From Halobaculum saliterrae (GTDB lineage Archaea > Halobacteriota > Halobacteria > Halobacteriales > Haloferacaceae): a stretch of DNA of 64,000 nucleotides. The stretch is taken from positions 263,743 through 327,742 of the forward strand of contig NZ_WUUS01000004.1 of assembly GCF_009831625.1 (NCBI RefSeq). Reading direction: 5' to 3'. Positions 1 through 8,569 of the stretch are shown one piece after another. Made by a program: the position numbers and the translations under genes. Under the pieces are notes generated by a model. It ran no database searches. It was given only the letters and a program-made list of their open reading frames with translations, and was not told the origin of the DNA. Position 1 is the first letter of the stretch; every line of letters starts with the position of its first letter.

Positions 1-40
1 TTCGCAAGCCATTTACGCCCGATCACGCCATACCACACCA

Positions 41-838
41 ATGGAACACGCCGGCCTCACAGCACGACTGGATCGCATCTCCACGGACGACCGAATCCTC
101 ATGGTGCCGATGGACCACGGCATCACCCTCGGCGCGGTGAAGGGCCTGAAGGACATCGAGGGCACCATCGACGCCGTCACGCGCGGCGGCGCAGACGCGG
201 TGCTCACCCAGAAGGGGATCGCCCCGCGTGTCCACGCGAACCTCAACGGCGCGGGCTACGTCGTCCACCTGAACGCCTCCACGTCGGTCGGTCCCGAGAA
301 CAACGACAAACGACCCACGGGAACCGTGAAGGCCGCCATCCGCGCGGGCGCCGACGCCGTCTCGATGCACATCAACGTCGGCTCCGACTACGAGCCCGGC
401 CAGATGACGTTCCTCTCGGAACTGTGTGAGGAGGCCGGCGACTACGGCGTCCCCGTCCTCGCGATGGCGTACGCCCGCGGCGCGAACCTGGAGGGCGACG
501 ACCCCGAGCACGACGCCGAGTACCTCGGGCACGCCGTCCGACTGGCGGAGGAGTGCGGCGCCGACCTGGTGAAGACCGCGTACTCGGGCGACGCCGCGAG
601 CTTCGAGCACGTCTGCGAGTCGACCCGCCTGCCGGTGATCATCGCCGGCGGGTCCCCGTCGGGCGACCGTCGGACTCTGGAGAACGTGCGCGGCGCGATG
701 GACGCCGGCGCCGCCGGCGTCTCGATGGGGCGCACCATCTTCCAGCACGACGACCCCGAGGCGATGACCGCGGCGGTGTCGGCGGTCGTCCACGACGACG
801 CCGACGCGGAGGACGCGCTGTCGGCGTCCGGGCTGTAG
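41..838 (+). CDS. 2-amino-3,7-dideoxy-D-threo-hept-6-ulosonate (ADH) synthase
   Basis: 265-residue class I aldolase of the DeoC/LacD/Fba family. ADH synthase performs the first step of the archaeal shikimate route, a transaldol reaction between an aspartate semialdehyde and a ketose phosphate fragment that replaces DAHP synthase. The MVPMDHG motif near the N-terminus and the Schiff-base lysine in LVKTAYSGD (about K178) are both present, and the length is normal for the family. The DHQ synthase II gene that uses its product lies 800 bp downstream on the same strand, which favours this assignment over a glycolytic fructose-bisphosphate aldolase. Only 40 bp of upstream sequence is visible, so the promoter and any upstream operon partner cannot be judged. 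Confidence 0.93.
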   Translation: MEHAGLTARLDRISTDDRILMVPMDHGITLGAVKGLKDIEGTIDAVTRGGADAVLTQKGIAPRVHANLNGAGYVVHLNASTSVGPENNDKRPTGTVKAAIRAGADAVSMHINVGSDYEPGQMTFLSELCEEAGDYGVPVLAMAYARGANLEGDDPEHDAEYLGHAVRLAEECGADLVKTAYSGDAASFEHVCESTRLPVIIAGGSPSGDRRTLENVRGAMDAGAAGVSMGRTIFQHDDPEAMTAAVSAVVHDDADAEDALSASGL

Positions 839-864
839 CGGGTCGGACGCCCGTCGTCGCGCGC

Positions 865-1551
865 TCAGATCAGTTCGGCGAGCTCCGCCATCGCGTCGAT
901 CGTGTGGTCCGGCGACGGTCCGCCGCCGGGGACCGGCCGACCCGACCCCCCGCGGTACCAGACCGCCTCGATCCCGAGGGCGTTCGCGCCGGCGATGTCG
1001 GCGTCGAGGCTGTCGCCGACGGCCGTCGTCTCGCCCGCCTCGACGCCCAGTCGCTCCAGCGCCGCCTCGAACGGCTCCGGGTCAGGCTTCGCGGGCCCGC
1101 CGGGCTCGGCGAAGACACACGCGTCGAACCGGTCGCGGACCCCCAGGGCCGCCAGCTTCGTCGTTTGCGTCTCGCGGCTCCCGTTCGTGACGAGCCCGAC
1201 CGGCCGGTCGGAGGCGACCGCTGCCTCCAGGGCCACCTCGGCGCCGGGGACGAACGAGACCCGCCGGTGGTCGCGCTCGGCGTCGTAGGCGGCGGCGAGC
1301 TCCGTCAGCACGGGCGAGTGGGGGTCGGGGACCGACGGGTCGTCCGCGCGGCGCTCGGCGACGATCCGGAACTGCTCGCGGTAGAACCCCGCCTCGGTGT
1401 CGGCGTCGTCGACCTTGGTCCACGTCGCGACGAACTCGTCGGCATCACAGAACGGCTCGACCCCGACCCGGTCGCACGCAGCCGACAGCATCGCGGCGGG
1501 GGACTGGTCGTCGACACAGAGCGTGCCGTCGAGGTCGAACACGACCGCCAT
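865..1551 (-). CDS. HAD-superfamily hydrolase (phosphatase-like)
   Basis: HAD fold protein of about 228 residues. Motif I is VFDLDGTL directly after the chosen start, motif II is LVTNGS, motif III is in the KPDPEPFE segment and motif IV in VGDSLDADI. The spacing with an alpha-helical cap between motifs I and II suggests a subfamily I phosphatase of phosphoglycolate/haloacid type acting on a small phosphorylated metabolite; the substrate cannot be read from sequence. An in-frame ATG at 1578 would add nine residues and sits about 27 nt from a weak GGATAC element, so that longer start is possible. It lies between two shikimate genes but on the opposite strand, so a role in that pathway is not implied. 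Confidence 0.85.
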   Translation of the reverse strand: MAVVFDLDGTLCVDDQSPAAMLSAACDRVGVEPFCDADEFVATWTKVDDADTEAGFYREQFRIVAERRADDPSVPDPHSPVLTELAAAYDAERDHRRVSFVPGAEVALEAAVASDRPVGLVTNGSRETQTTKLAALGVRDRFDACVFAEPGGPAKPDPEPFEAALERLGVEAGETTAVGDSLDADIAGANALGIEAVWYRGGSGRPVPGGGPSPDHTIDAMAELAELI

Positions 1552-1643
1552 CACGGGGCGGTGTCCCCGCTCGGACATGACTGTTGTCCCGCGGCGTCAC
1601 CGTATCCGCCAACTTCAAGCGCCGTCCGCGATAGCGACCGACA

Positions 1644-2840
1644 ATGACACGAACGCGGTCCGTCTGGATCCGCGCCGACGGCGACGTGGGCGACTGGAAC
1701 ACGCGACGCGAACGGATCACCGCGGGCCTCGAGGCCGGCGTCGACTGGGTGCTCGTCGACGAGCGGGACGTGGCGAAGGTGCGCGAGCTTGGCGACGTGA
1801 ACGTCGCGGCGTTCCTGTCGGACGCCGACGTCGACGTGATCGACGACGCCGAGTCCGGCGGCGACGACGCGGTCGCGGACGCCTACGTCGTCGGCAAGAA
1901 CGGCGAGGGCGACGGCACGGTCGACCTCCCCGCGGACCTCTCGGGCTCCGCGGACCTGTCGACGCTCCGGCGCGACGACGACCGCGCGCAGGGCGCGTTC
2001 GTCCGCATCTTCGACGAGGAGTACGAGGCGTTCGCGGAGTCCGCCGCCCGCGACGCGGAGTTCGTCGTCGTCGCCAGCGAGAACTGGGAGATCATTCCCC
2101 TCGAGAACCTCATCGCCCGCATCGGCGACGACACCACCCTCGTGGCCGGCGCGACGACCGCCGAGGAGGCGCGTACCGCCTTCGAGACGCTGGAACTCGG
2201 CGCGGAGGGCGTCCTGCTGGACACGGACGACCCAGACGAGATCCGCAAGACGGTGGAGGTCCGCGACGAGGCCGACCGCGAGACGCTCGATCTCACGACG
2301 GCGACGGTGACGGCGGTCGAGCGCACGGGGTCGGCCGACCGCGTCTGCGTCGACACCGGCACCATGATGGACCACGACGAGGGGATGCTCGTCGGGTCGA
2401 TGTCGCGCGGGCTGTTCTTCGTCCACGCCGAGACCGCGGACTCCCCGTACGTCGCCTCCCGGCCGTTCCGCGTCAACGCCGGCGCGGTCCACGCGTACGT
2501 CCGCACGCCCGACGGCGGCACGAAGTACCTCTCGGAGCTCCGCTCGGGCGACGAGGTGCAGGTGCTCGACACCGACGGGCGGACCCGCGAGGCCGTCGTC
2601 GGCCGCGTGAAGATCGAGAAGCGCCCCATGTTCCGCGTGCAGGCGGAGGTCGAGACCGACGACGGCGAGGTCGACCGCGTCGAGACGCTGATCCAGAACG
2701 CCGAGACGGTGAAGGTCGCGACGACCGGCGGGCGGAAGGCCGTCACCGACCTCGCGGAGGGCGACGAGGTGCTCGTCTACTACGAGGACGTGGCCCGCCA
2801 CTTCGGCGAGGCCGTCGAGGAGTCGATCATCGAGCAGTAA
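1644..2840 (+). CDS. 3-dehydroquinate synthase II
   Basis: 398 residues, matching the archaeal DHQ synthase II (AroB') family over its whole length. It oxidatively deaminates and cyclises ADH to 3-dehydroquinate in an NAD-dependent reaction, the step after ADH synthase. Recognisable family segments are the N-terminal WIRADG...VLVDERDV region, the central [18 protein letters not shown] block, and the C-terminal beta-rich part with [16 protein letters not shown] and [13 protein letters not shown] weak TATA-like ACTTCAAG lies about 27 nt before the ATG, suggesting leaderless expression. Together with the genes at 41 and 3459 this gives the first three archaeal steps toward shikimate within 4.2 kb. 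Confidence 0.95.
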   Translation: MTRTRSVWIRADGDVGDWNTRRERITAGLEAGVDWVLVDERDVAKVRELGDVNVAAFLSDADVDVIDDAESGGDDAVADAYVVGKNGEGDGTVDLPADLSGSADLSTLRRDDDRAQGAFVRIFDEEYEAFAESAARDAEFVVVASENWEIIPLENLIARIGDDTTLVAGATTAEEARTAFETLELGAEGVLLDTDDPDEIRKTVEVRDEADRETLDLTTATVTAVERTGSADRVCVDTGTMMDHDEGMLVGSMSRGLFFVHAETADSPYVASRPFRVNAGAVHAYVRTPDGGTKYLSELRSGDEVQVLDTDGRTREAVVGRVKIEKRPMFRVQAEVETDDGEVDRVETLIQNAETVKVATTGGRKAVTDLAEGDEVLVYYEDVARHFGEAVEESIIEQ

Positions 2841-2884
2841 GCCCCCGTGCGGGCGGACGGCCCTCACCACGCACCGCGACACCC

Positions 2885-3277
2885 CTACCGTTCGACGTAC
2901 TCGAACTCCACCGCGCAGTACCAACAGAACCGCAGCGACAGGTCGACGCCGCGGCCGCACCGCGGGCACGCGAGGACGCCCCGCCGGCCCTCCCGTCGCG
3001 CGAGGACGTACGCGTCGACCGCCGACAGCGCGATGACGACCCCCACCGGGACGGCGAACGCCGTGAGGCCGGCCGGCGCGGTCGAGAACGCTCCCGTCGA
3101 ACCGCCCGCCGACGACAGCCAGCGGCCGCTCCCGCCCTCCGACAGCCCCGCGAACACGAGCGCCGCTCCGACCAACAGCGACAGCCACGCGATCCCCCGG
3201 GTCCACTTCCGGAGGTACGCGTGCCCGAGCGCGGGCACCACCGCCAGCGCCGCCGCGACGACGGGTCGGCGTTGCAT
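2885..3277 (-). CDS. Small membrane protein with C-terminal zinc ribbon
   Basis: 130 residues. The N-terminal part has hydrophobic segments (VVAAALAVVPALGHAYL; AWLSLLVGAALVFAGL; AVPVGVVIALSAVDAYVLA), and the last 30 residues form a CPRCGRG...CWYC zinc-ribbon-like knuckle. The GHAYLRKWTRG region resembles the small TM2-like membrane proteins common in haloarchaea. The ATG at 3277 was chosen because a TTCTTATC box lies about 27 nt upstream; an earlier ATG at 3316 would add 13 residues and remove the promoter spacing. Function unknown; a membrane protein with a cytoplasmic zinc knuckle is all the sequence supports. Confidence 0.8.
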   Translation of the reverse strand: MQRRPVVAAALAVVPALGHAYLRKWTRGIAWLSLLVGAALVFAGLSEGGSGRWLSSAGGSTGAFSTAPAGLTAFAVPVGVVIALSAVDAYVLARREGRRGVLACPRCGRGVDLSLRFCWYCAVEFEYVER

Positions 3278-3458
3278 GGCCCCACACACCGAAGCGACCG
3301 ATAAGAAGGTTCTCACGCCACGTCAGACGCCCGTCCGCCCCGCGGCGGTCCCACGTCAGCGGACCGTCGATGCCGCGTCCACGGGTCCCCTTCCGGATCC
3401 GGCCGACTCGGTCCGACGGGTGTTCGCGGAGGACCGCGGTCCGACGGCGCTCACTGGG

Positions 3459-4166
3459 TCACGAGAGGTCGTCGACGAGCCGCCGCAGCGTCGCGAGGTC
3501 GTACTGGCCCGGCGCGGTCGCGTCGGCCGCGTCGACGGGGGCGTAGCCGAGCCGCGATCCGTACACCGGCGCGACCGCGCGGGTGTGGCGTCCCGCCTCG
3601 CCCATCGCCATCGTCGCCACGCGGTCGCCGCGGATCGTCGCCCGGTGAGTCGCCGTCAGCAGGTCGAGCGCCTCCCCGGTCGTCCGCGCGGTGACGGCGA
3701 GCTTCCCCACGTCGCCGGCGGCCGCCGCCGCACGGAGCAGGCCGTCGAGCGTCGCCGGCGCGGGCGTCCCGTCGAAGTCGTGCACCGACGCGACGACCGC
3801 GGCGTCGCGTTCGCGGGCTCGGTCGAGCAGTCCCTCGGCGTCGATCTCGTTCGTCCCAGCCGGTCGCCCGCGCAGCGTCGCCAACTCCACGTCGACGGCG
3901 GCGACGGCGGCGTGCTCGACCGCCGCCGCGAGGGCGTCTAGGCGACCGTACGGCGCCGTCTCTCCACCCTCCCAGTGTGGCCGATTCGTCACGAGCAGCG
4001 GGGGGTCGCCGTCGTAGTCCGCAAGCGCGTCGAGCGGGTCGTCCGCGAGGTCCATCCGGAACTCGATCAGGTCGGCGTGTTCGCGGGCCGCCGGCTCCTC
4101 GTCGAGGTCCGCGGTGCTCGCACACAGCGAGAACGAGTCGAGGTCGACGGAGAACGCGTCGCTCAT
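3459..4166 (-). CDS. aroD: 3-dehydroquinate dehydratase, type I
   Basis: 235-residue class I (Schiff-base) DHQ dehydratase, which converts 3-dehydroquinate to 3-dehydroshikimate. Family landmarks: the N-terminal LIEFRMDL strand, the VHDFDGTP motif carrying the catalytic histidine, the Schiff-base lysine in VGKLAVTAR, and the C-terminal PVYGSRLGYAP substrate loop. It is read opposite to the two preceding shikimate genes, so it is clustered with them but not co-transcribed. A GTTTTGC element about 26 nt before the ATG is consistent with a leaderless transcript. Confidence 0.94.
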   Translation of the reverse strand: MSDAFSVDLDSFSLCASTADLDEEPAAREHADLIEFRMDLADDPLDALADYDGDPPLLVTNRPHWEGGETAPYGRLDALAAAVEHAAVAAVDVELATLRGRPAGTNEIDAEGLLDRARERDAAVVASVHDFDGTPAPATLDGLLRAAAAAGDVGKLAVTARTTGEALDLLTATHRATIRGDRVATMAMGEAGRHTRAVAPVYGSRLGYAPVDAADATAPGQYDLATLRRLVDDLS

Positions 4167-4278
4167 GGACGGTGGACGTGGGCGGGACGCAAAACCGTAC
4201 GTGATCGTTCGACGGCTCCGGCCGATCCCGGCCCCGCCGTGGGTCGCCGGTTCGCCGGTCCCTCGTTCGGCGAGCCGC

Positions 4279-5277
4279 CTACGCGACGAGGCCGTCCTCG
4301 GCCTCGAGCAGCTCGTGGTACCGGTTGCGGATCGTGACCTCGGAGATGTCAGCGACCTCCGAGACGGCCGCCTGCGTCGTCTTCTCGTTCGTGAGCAGCG
4401 CGGCGGCGTAGACGGCCGCGGCCGCGAGGCCGACCGGCGACTTGCCCGAGTGGACGCCCTTCTCCTTGGCGTTCTTCAGGAGCTGCTTCGCGCGCATCTC
4501 CGACTCCTCGGAGAGCTCCAGCGAGGAGGCGAACCGGGGGACGTACTGCTCGGGGTCCGCGGGCTTCACCTCCAGCTTCAGCTCGCGGACGACGTAGCGG
4601 TACGTGCGCGCGACCTCGTCCTTGCCGACGCGGGAGACCTCCGCGATCTCGTCGAGGCTTCGCGGGACGCCGGCCATGCGGGCGGCGGCGTACACGCAGG
4701 ACGTCGAGACGCCCTCGATGGAGCGGCCGGGCAGGAGGTCCTCGTCGAGCGCTCGGCGGTAGATGACCGAGGCGGTCTCGCGGACGTTGTCCGGCAGCCC
4801 CAGCGCCGAGGCCATCCGGTCGATCTCGCCGAGCGCCTGCTTCAGGTTGCGCTCCTTCGAGTCGCGCGTGCGGAACCGCTCGTTCCACTTGCGCAGGCGG
4901 CGCATCTTCTGGCGCTGGCGGGCGCCCAGCGAGCGGCCGTAGGCGTCCTGGTCGCGCCAGTCGATGTTGGTCGACAGCCCCTTGTCGTGCATCGTGTTCG
5001 TGGTCGGGGCGCCGACGCGGGACTTCTGGTCCTTCTCGGCGGCGTCGAACGCGCGCCACTCGGGCCCGCGGTCGACGGAGTCCTCCTCGATGACGAGGCC
5101 GCACTCCTCGCAGACGGTCTCGCCGTGCTCCTCGTCCTGGATGACGTTGCCCGAGCACTCGGGGCAGACGAGCTCGTCGCCCGACTGGGCCTCCTCCTCG
5201 GACTCCTGCTGGTGTTCGTGTGCTGTTCCTCGTTCGCGCCCGGCGGGTCGCCGGCGGGTGTGGGTGTTCTCGCTCAT
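4279..5277 (-). CDS. tfb: Transcription initiation factor TFB
   Basis: 332 residues, the normal length for archaeal TFB. An acidic N-terminal tail is followed by a zinc ribbon (CPEC and CEEC pairs at about residues 38-59), the B-finger/linker region (GAPTTNTMHDKGLST...), and two cyclin-like repeats from about residue 125 onward. The helix-turn-helix of the second repeat, KTTQAAVSEVADISEVTIRN, contacts the BRE element. TFB bridges TBP-bound TATA boxes to RNA polymerase. Haloarchaea carry several TFB paralogues, so the number of this one cannot be assigned. The ATG at 5277 fits the family N-terminus. A TTTTTATAT element near 5356-5366 would give a transcript with a leader of roughly 60 nt. Confidence 0.95.
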   Translation of the reverse strand: MSENTHTRRRPAGRERGTAHEHQQESEEEAQSGDELVCPECSGNVIQDEEHGETVCEECGLVIEEDSVDRGPEWRAFDAAEKDQKSRVGAPTTNTMHDKGLSTNIDWRDQDAYGRSLGARQRQKMRRLRKWNERFRTRDSKERNLKQALGEIDRMASALGLPDNVRETASVIYRRALDEDLLPGRSIEGVSTSCVYAAARMAGVPRSLDEIAEVSRVGKDEVARTYRYVVRELKLEVKPADPEQYVPRFASSLELSEESEMRAKQLLKNAKEKGVHSGKSPVGLAAAAVYAAALLTNEKTTQAAVSEVADISEVTIRNRYHELLEAEDGLVA

Positions 5278-5426
5278 TGCGTCTGAGGGGGCGTGAGCCC
5301 GAAAGGGGATACAAAAAACCCCGGGTGACTCTGTGCCCAACAGATGTGTGATCGATATAAAAATCAAACGGTGTGGCGACGACGGTGCCACGCCGTCACG
5401 TGATCTCGAAACCGCCCGACGGGAGC

Positions 5427-5433
5427 TATTTAT
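5427..5433 (+). promoter_or_regulatory. TATA-like box upstream of the BtuF-like gene
   Basis: TATTTAT centred about 27 nt before an ATG at 5458, the usual distance for a haloarchaeal start site. That ATG opens only a seven-codon frame; the gene itself starts at 5475, so transcription probably begins just upstream of a short leader. Confidence 0.5.
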
Positions 5434-5474
5434 GCGAGCGTGTCTCACGCCCTAACGATGGTGAACGTTCCGCG

Positions 5475-6248
5475 ATGGTGACCGAGCGCGTCGTCTCGCT
5501 GGCGCCGAGCGCGACGGCGACGGTCTCGGCGCTGGGCGCGAGCGAGGCGCTCGTCGGGGTGACACACGCCGGCGATCGGTCGGACGCGGGATCGCGGGCG
5601 GCGGTCGTCGGCGGCTGGCCGAACCCGGACCTCGATGCGGTCGAGGGGCTGGAGCCGACGGTCGTGTTGACGTGCGATCCGCTGCAGCGGGAGACGGCCG
5701 ACGCGCTGCGGGACCGTGGACTCAGGGTCGTTCACGCCGAGCCCACCCGATTGGCGGACGTGTTCGAATACGTCGCGGACGTGGGAGCGGCGGTCGGGCG
5801 CAGGGACGCGGGCGAACGGGTTGCGAGCGACCTGCGCGACCGTGTCGACCGGATTCGGGCGGCGGTCCCCGACGACCCGGCGGAGCGCCCGGTGGTCTAC
5901 GCCGAGGAGTGGGGCGAGCCCCCGATGGCCGCCGGCAACTGGGTTCCCGACGCGGTCGCCGCCGCGGGCGGCCGCTGTCCGTTCGTCCCGGCGGGCGAGC
6001 GCTCGCGGGAGGTCGACGCCGCGACGGTCGAGCGCGTGGATCCGGATCACGCGGTGCTTCACTGGTGTGGCGCGGATCGCGAACCCGACCGCGACGCGGT
6101 CGCCGACCGCGACTGGGATATCGATCCCGCGGTTCACGTGATCGACGACTCGCTGTTGAACCAGCCGAGCCCGCGGCTGGTCGACGGGATCGAGGCGCTC
6201 GCCGGGCTGCTCCACGGGGTGGACGTGACGGAGCAATCGGCGCTGTGA
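5475..6248 (+). CDS. BtuF-like cobalamin/iron-siderophore binding-fold protein without signal peptide
   Basis: 257 residues with the periplasmic-binding-protein type III (helical backbone) fold of BtuF/FepB: N-terminal RVVSLAPSATATVSALG, a LVGVTHAGD segment, VVLTCDPLQ, and the VVYAEEWGEPPMAAGNWVPDAVAAAGG region typical of cobalamin-binding proteins. Unlike transporter subunits it has no signal peptide or lipobox, and no ABC permease or ATPase gene is nearby. It belongs to the haloarchaeal proteins annotated as cobalamin-binding that seem to be cytoplasmic. The start at 5475 is the first ATG matching the family N-terminus; the region before it contains a short duplicated sequence that places another ATG out of frame. 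Confidence 0.85.
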   Translation: MVTERVVSLAPSATATVSALGASEALVGVTHAGDRSDAGSRAAVVGGWPNPDLDAVEGLEPTVVLTCDPLQRETADALRDRGLRVVHAEPTRLADVFEYVADVGAAVGRRDAGERVASDLRDRVDRIRAAVPDDPAERPVVYAEEWGEPPMAAGNWVPDAVAAAGGRCPFVPAGERSREVDAATVERVDPDHAVLHWCGADREPDRDAVADRDWDIDPAVHVIDDSLLNQPSPRLVDGIEALAGLLHGVDVTEQSAL

Positions 6249-6319
6249 ACGGATAATCGACGCCGTGAACGGATGAAGGAACTCGTACGCGGACGACTGC
6301 GGGATCCGGCGGTGGCCGC

Positions 6320-6586
6320 CTACAGGTCCAGCGTGTAGAGCCGCTTGCGTGCGTCGGTGAAGGAGAACCGCGACTCGACCGCGTCCGCGTCCTCGAGGCG
6401 AGTCAGCGCGTAGCGGACGGTCCGCGGCGGGAGGAGCGTCTCCTCGGCGAGCTCGCTCTGGCTCAGCGTGTCCTCGTAGTCCAGCACCTTCGCGACCAGC
6501 TTCGCGCTCGGCGGCAGGTCGCGAACGCGTTCCCATCGATCGATAGCGGCGTCGTCGACGACCCCCTCCGCGTCGGATGCGCTCAT
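6320..6586 (-). CDS. Small winged-helix (MarR-like) transcriptional regulator
   Basis: 88 residues making a single winged helix-turn-helix: helices around LPPSAKLVAKVLDYE, the recognition region LSQSELAEETLLPPRTVRYALTRLE, and a wing ending RKRLYTLDL. Its size and motif match the small one-domain MarR/IclR-like haloarchaeal regulators. It is read divergently from the proteasomal ATPase gene, with 127 bp of unusually AT-rich sequence between the two starts, so it may autoregulate and could affect pan. The ATG at 6586 gives the compact HTH protein; the upstream in-frame extension runs through the AT-rich promoter and is not credible. Confidence 0.85.
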   Translation of the reverse strand: MSASDAEGVVDDAAIDRWERVRDLPPSAKLVAKVLDYEDTLSQSELAEETLLPPRTVRYALTRLEDADAVESRFSFTDARKRLYTLDL

Positions 6587-6616
6587 GGTGTCCCGATCCA
6601 CGTGATGCCATCTGTT

Positions 6617-6629
6617 AATAGTTTCTATT
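6617..6629. promoter_or_regulatory. Palindrome in the regulator/pan divergent promoter
   Basis: AATAG-TTT-CTATT inverted repeat inside the AT-rich stretch 6610-6660, about 35 nt from the start of the small winged-helix gene. Its position over the probable promoter suggests an operator, possibly for the adjacent regulator. Inference from symmetry and location only. Confidence 0.4.
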
Positions 6630-6713
6630 TTCAATATTACCATCAGATATTCGATTCTCACGATCCTCACCCCGACCCGAAGTCTCTTGGTACTCACCGC
6701 CCTAGCTTCGCCG

Positions 6714-7931
6714 ATGACTGACACCGTTGACGACGTCGAGCTCCCCTACAAGGAGGAGGCGGCGTCGCAGCAGGAGAAGATCGAGGCCCTCCAGGAGCGC
6801 CTCGAGGTTCTCGAGGGGCAAAACGAGGAGATGCGCGACAAGCTCCTGGACGCGAACGCGGAGAACAACAAGTACCAGCAGAAGCTCGAGCGGCTCACCC
6901 ACGAGAACAAGAAGCTCAAGCAGTCGCCGCTGTTCGTCGCGACCGTCCAGGAGCTGACCGACGACGGCGTCGTGATCAAACAGCATGGCAACAACCAGGA
7001 GGCGCTGACCGAGGTCACCGACGAGATGCGCGAGGACCTCGACCCCGACGACCGCGTCGCCGTCAACAACTCCCTGTCGGTGGTCAAGAAACTGGAGAAG
7101 GAGACGGACGTGCGCGCCCGCGTCATGCAGGTCGAGCACTCGCCGGACGTGACCTACGCGGACATCGGCGGCCTCGACGAGCAGATGAACGAGGTGCGCG
7201 AGACCGTCGAGATGCCGCTGAAGAACCCCGGCATGTTCACCGAGGTGGGCATCCAGCCGCCCAGCGGCGTCCTGCTCCACGGGCCGCCCGGCACGGGCAA
7301 GACGATGCTCGCGAAGGCCGTCGCGAACCAGACGGACGCGACGTTCATCAAGATGGCCGGCTCGGAGCTGGTCCACAAGTTCATCGGCGAGGGCGCCAAA
7401 CTCGTTCGCGACCTGTTCGAGGTCGCTCGCGAGAACGAGCCGGCGGTCATCTTCATCGACGAGATAGACGCCATCGCCTCCAAGCGGACGGACTCGAAGA
7501 CCTCCGGCGACGCCGAGGTCCAGCGCACGATGATGCAGTTGCTCTCGGAGATGGACGGCTTCGACGAGCGCGGCGAGATCCGCATCATCGCGGCGACGAA
7601 CCGCTTCGACATGCTCGATCCCGCGATCCTCCGCCCGGGCCGGTTCGACCGCCTCATCGAGGTGCCCAAGCCCGGTCCCGAGGGGCGCGAGCTCATCTTC
7701 GAGATCCACACCCGCGACATGAACGTCGCCGACGACGTCGACTTCGCGGCGCTGGCGGAGCTCACCGACGGCGCCTCCGGCGCGGACGTGAAGGCCGTCT
7801 GCACCGAGGCCGGCATGTTCGCGATCCGCGAGGACCGCACGGAGATCACGATGGCGGACTTCCGCAGCGCCTGGGAGAAGACCTCCCAGGTCGAGGAGAC
7901 CGACGCCGCCGACTCGATCGCGTTCGCGTAG
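6714..7931 (+). CDS. pan: Proteasome-activating nucleotidase (PAN)
   Basis: 405-residue AAA+ ATPase, the archaeal counterpart of the 26S regulatory ATPases, which unfolds substrates and feeds them into the 20S proteasome. It has an N-terminal coiled coil (about residues 14-72), an OB domain (about 75-135), Walker A GPPGTGKT (190-197), Walker B VIFIDE (245-250), the second region of homology around ATNRFDMLDPAILRPGR (294-310), and a C-terminal helical domain. The last three residues are Ala-Phe-Ala, so the tyrosine of the canonical HbYX docking motif is replaced by phenylalanine. Haloarchaea often encode two PANs; which paralogue this is cannot be told here. ATG 6714 matches the family start. 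Confidence 0.95.
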   Translation: MTDTVDDVELPYKEEAASQQEKIEALQERLEVLEGQNEEMRDKLLDANAENNKYQQKLERLTHENKKLKQSPLFVATVQELTDDGVVIKQHGNNQEALTEVTDEMREDLDPDDRVAVNNSLSVVKKLEKETDVRARVMQVEHSPDVTYADIGGLDEQMNEVRETVEMPLKNPGMFTEVGIQPPSGVLLHGPPGTGKTMLAKAVANQTDATFIKMAGSELVHKFIGEGAKLVRDLFEVARENEPAVIFIDEIDAIASKRTDSKTSGDAEVQRTMMQLLSEMDGFDERGEIRIIAATNRFDMLDPAILRPGRFDRLIEVPKPGPEGRELIFEIHTRDMNVADDVDFAALAELTDGASGADVKAVCTEAGMFAIREDRTEITMADFRSAWEKTSQVEETDAADSIAFA

Positions 7932-8050
7932 TCCGAGCCGTCCCCGTACGGCCTTCTCGCGTTCTCCCCGGTCTCTCAGCGTCTCGCTTCCCGTCCGATC
8001 GAGCGTCGCCCAACGGGCGGCTTTTGTTCCGGGGGACGAACCGAACGGGC

Positions 8051-8569
8051 ATGACGCTGGAGGCGGCCGTGGCCGCTCCGTTTCACGGCGCTGGCACCGA
8101 CCGGATGGGGGAGGGCGAGTTCGTCGTCGCGCTCTCGCTGGACCGCGACTGGTTCTCGCCGGATCAGGCGAAGCGCCTCGTCGACATCGCGACGGGACGG
8201 GGACTGCTCACGGAGGAGGGCGGCGACCTCGTGGCCGAGTTCGACCCCGCGGAGGTCCACGTCCCGCCGGACTTCGTCCCCGACGAGTCGATCCTCCGGG
8301 AGCAGTCGACCTTCGAGAAGGCGATCGACGCGATCGTCGCCGACGGGATGGAGAAGCGCGAGGCCGTCGCCGCCGCGAACCGTCGGCAGCGCGAGGTCGG
8401 CGTGACCCTCGAGACGGCGGCGGTGCTCGTCGCCCGCGAACGCGGCGTCGACGCGGAGGCCGTCGCCGACGCGGCGCGCGAGGAGTTGCTCGTCGGCGAC
8501 GGCGACGCCGCCGCCGCTCCCGACGGCGGAGACAACGACCGCGACGAGCCGGCGGCGGGGGGCGCGTGA
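8051..8569 (+). CDS. DUF2240-family protein
   Basis: 172 residues matching the archaeal DUF2240 family: an N-terminal helical/winged region (MTLEAAVAAPFHGAG...GEFVVALSLDRDWFS), VPPDFVPDE, and a C-terminal helical part (EKREAVAAANRRQREVGVTLETAAVLVARERGVD) followed by an acidic tail. The fold suggests nucleic-acid or protein contact, but no function is established. Its TGA overlaps the ATG of the next gene (TGATG at 8567-8571), so the two are translationally coupled. Confidence 0.85.
   Translation: MTLEAAVAAPFHGAGTDRMGEGEFVVALSLDRDWFSPDQAKRLVDIATGRGLLTEEGGDLVAEFDPAEVHVPPDFVPDESILREQSTFEKAIDAIVADGMEKREAVAAANRRQREVGVTLETAAVLVARERGVDAEAVADAAREELLVGDGDAAAAPDGGDNDRDEPAAGGA

Noticed and set aside
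1397-3304. Large frame rich in arginine on the plus strand
   Set aside because: Overlaps DHQ synthase II in another frame; no domain and extreme Arg content.
4114-5286. Plus-strand frame of about 390 codons across TFB
   Set aside because: Leu/Val-rich antisense of the TFB gene; TFB has a complete zinc ribbon and two cyclin repeats.
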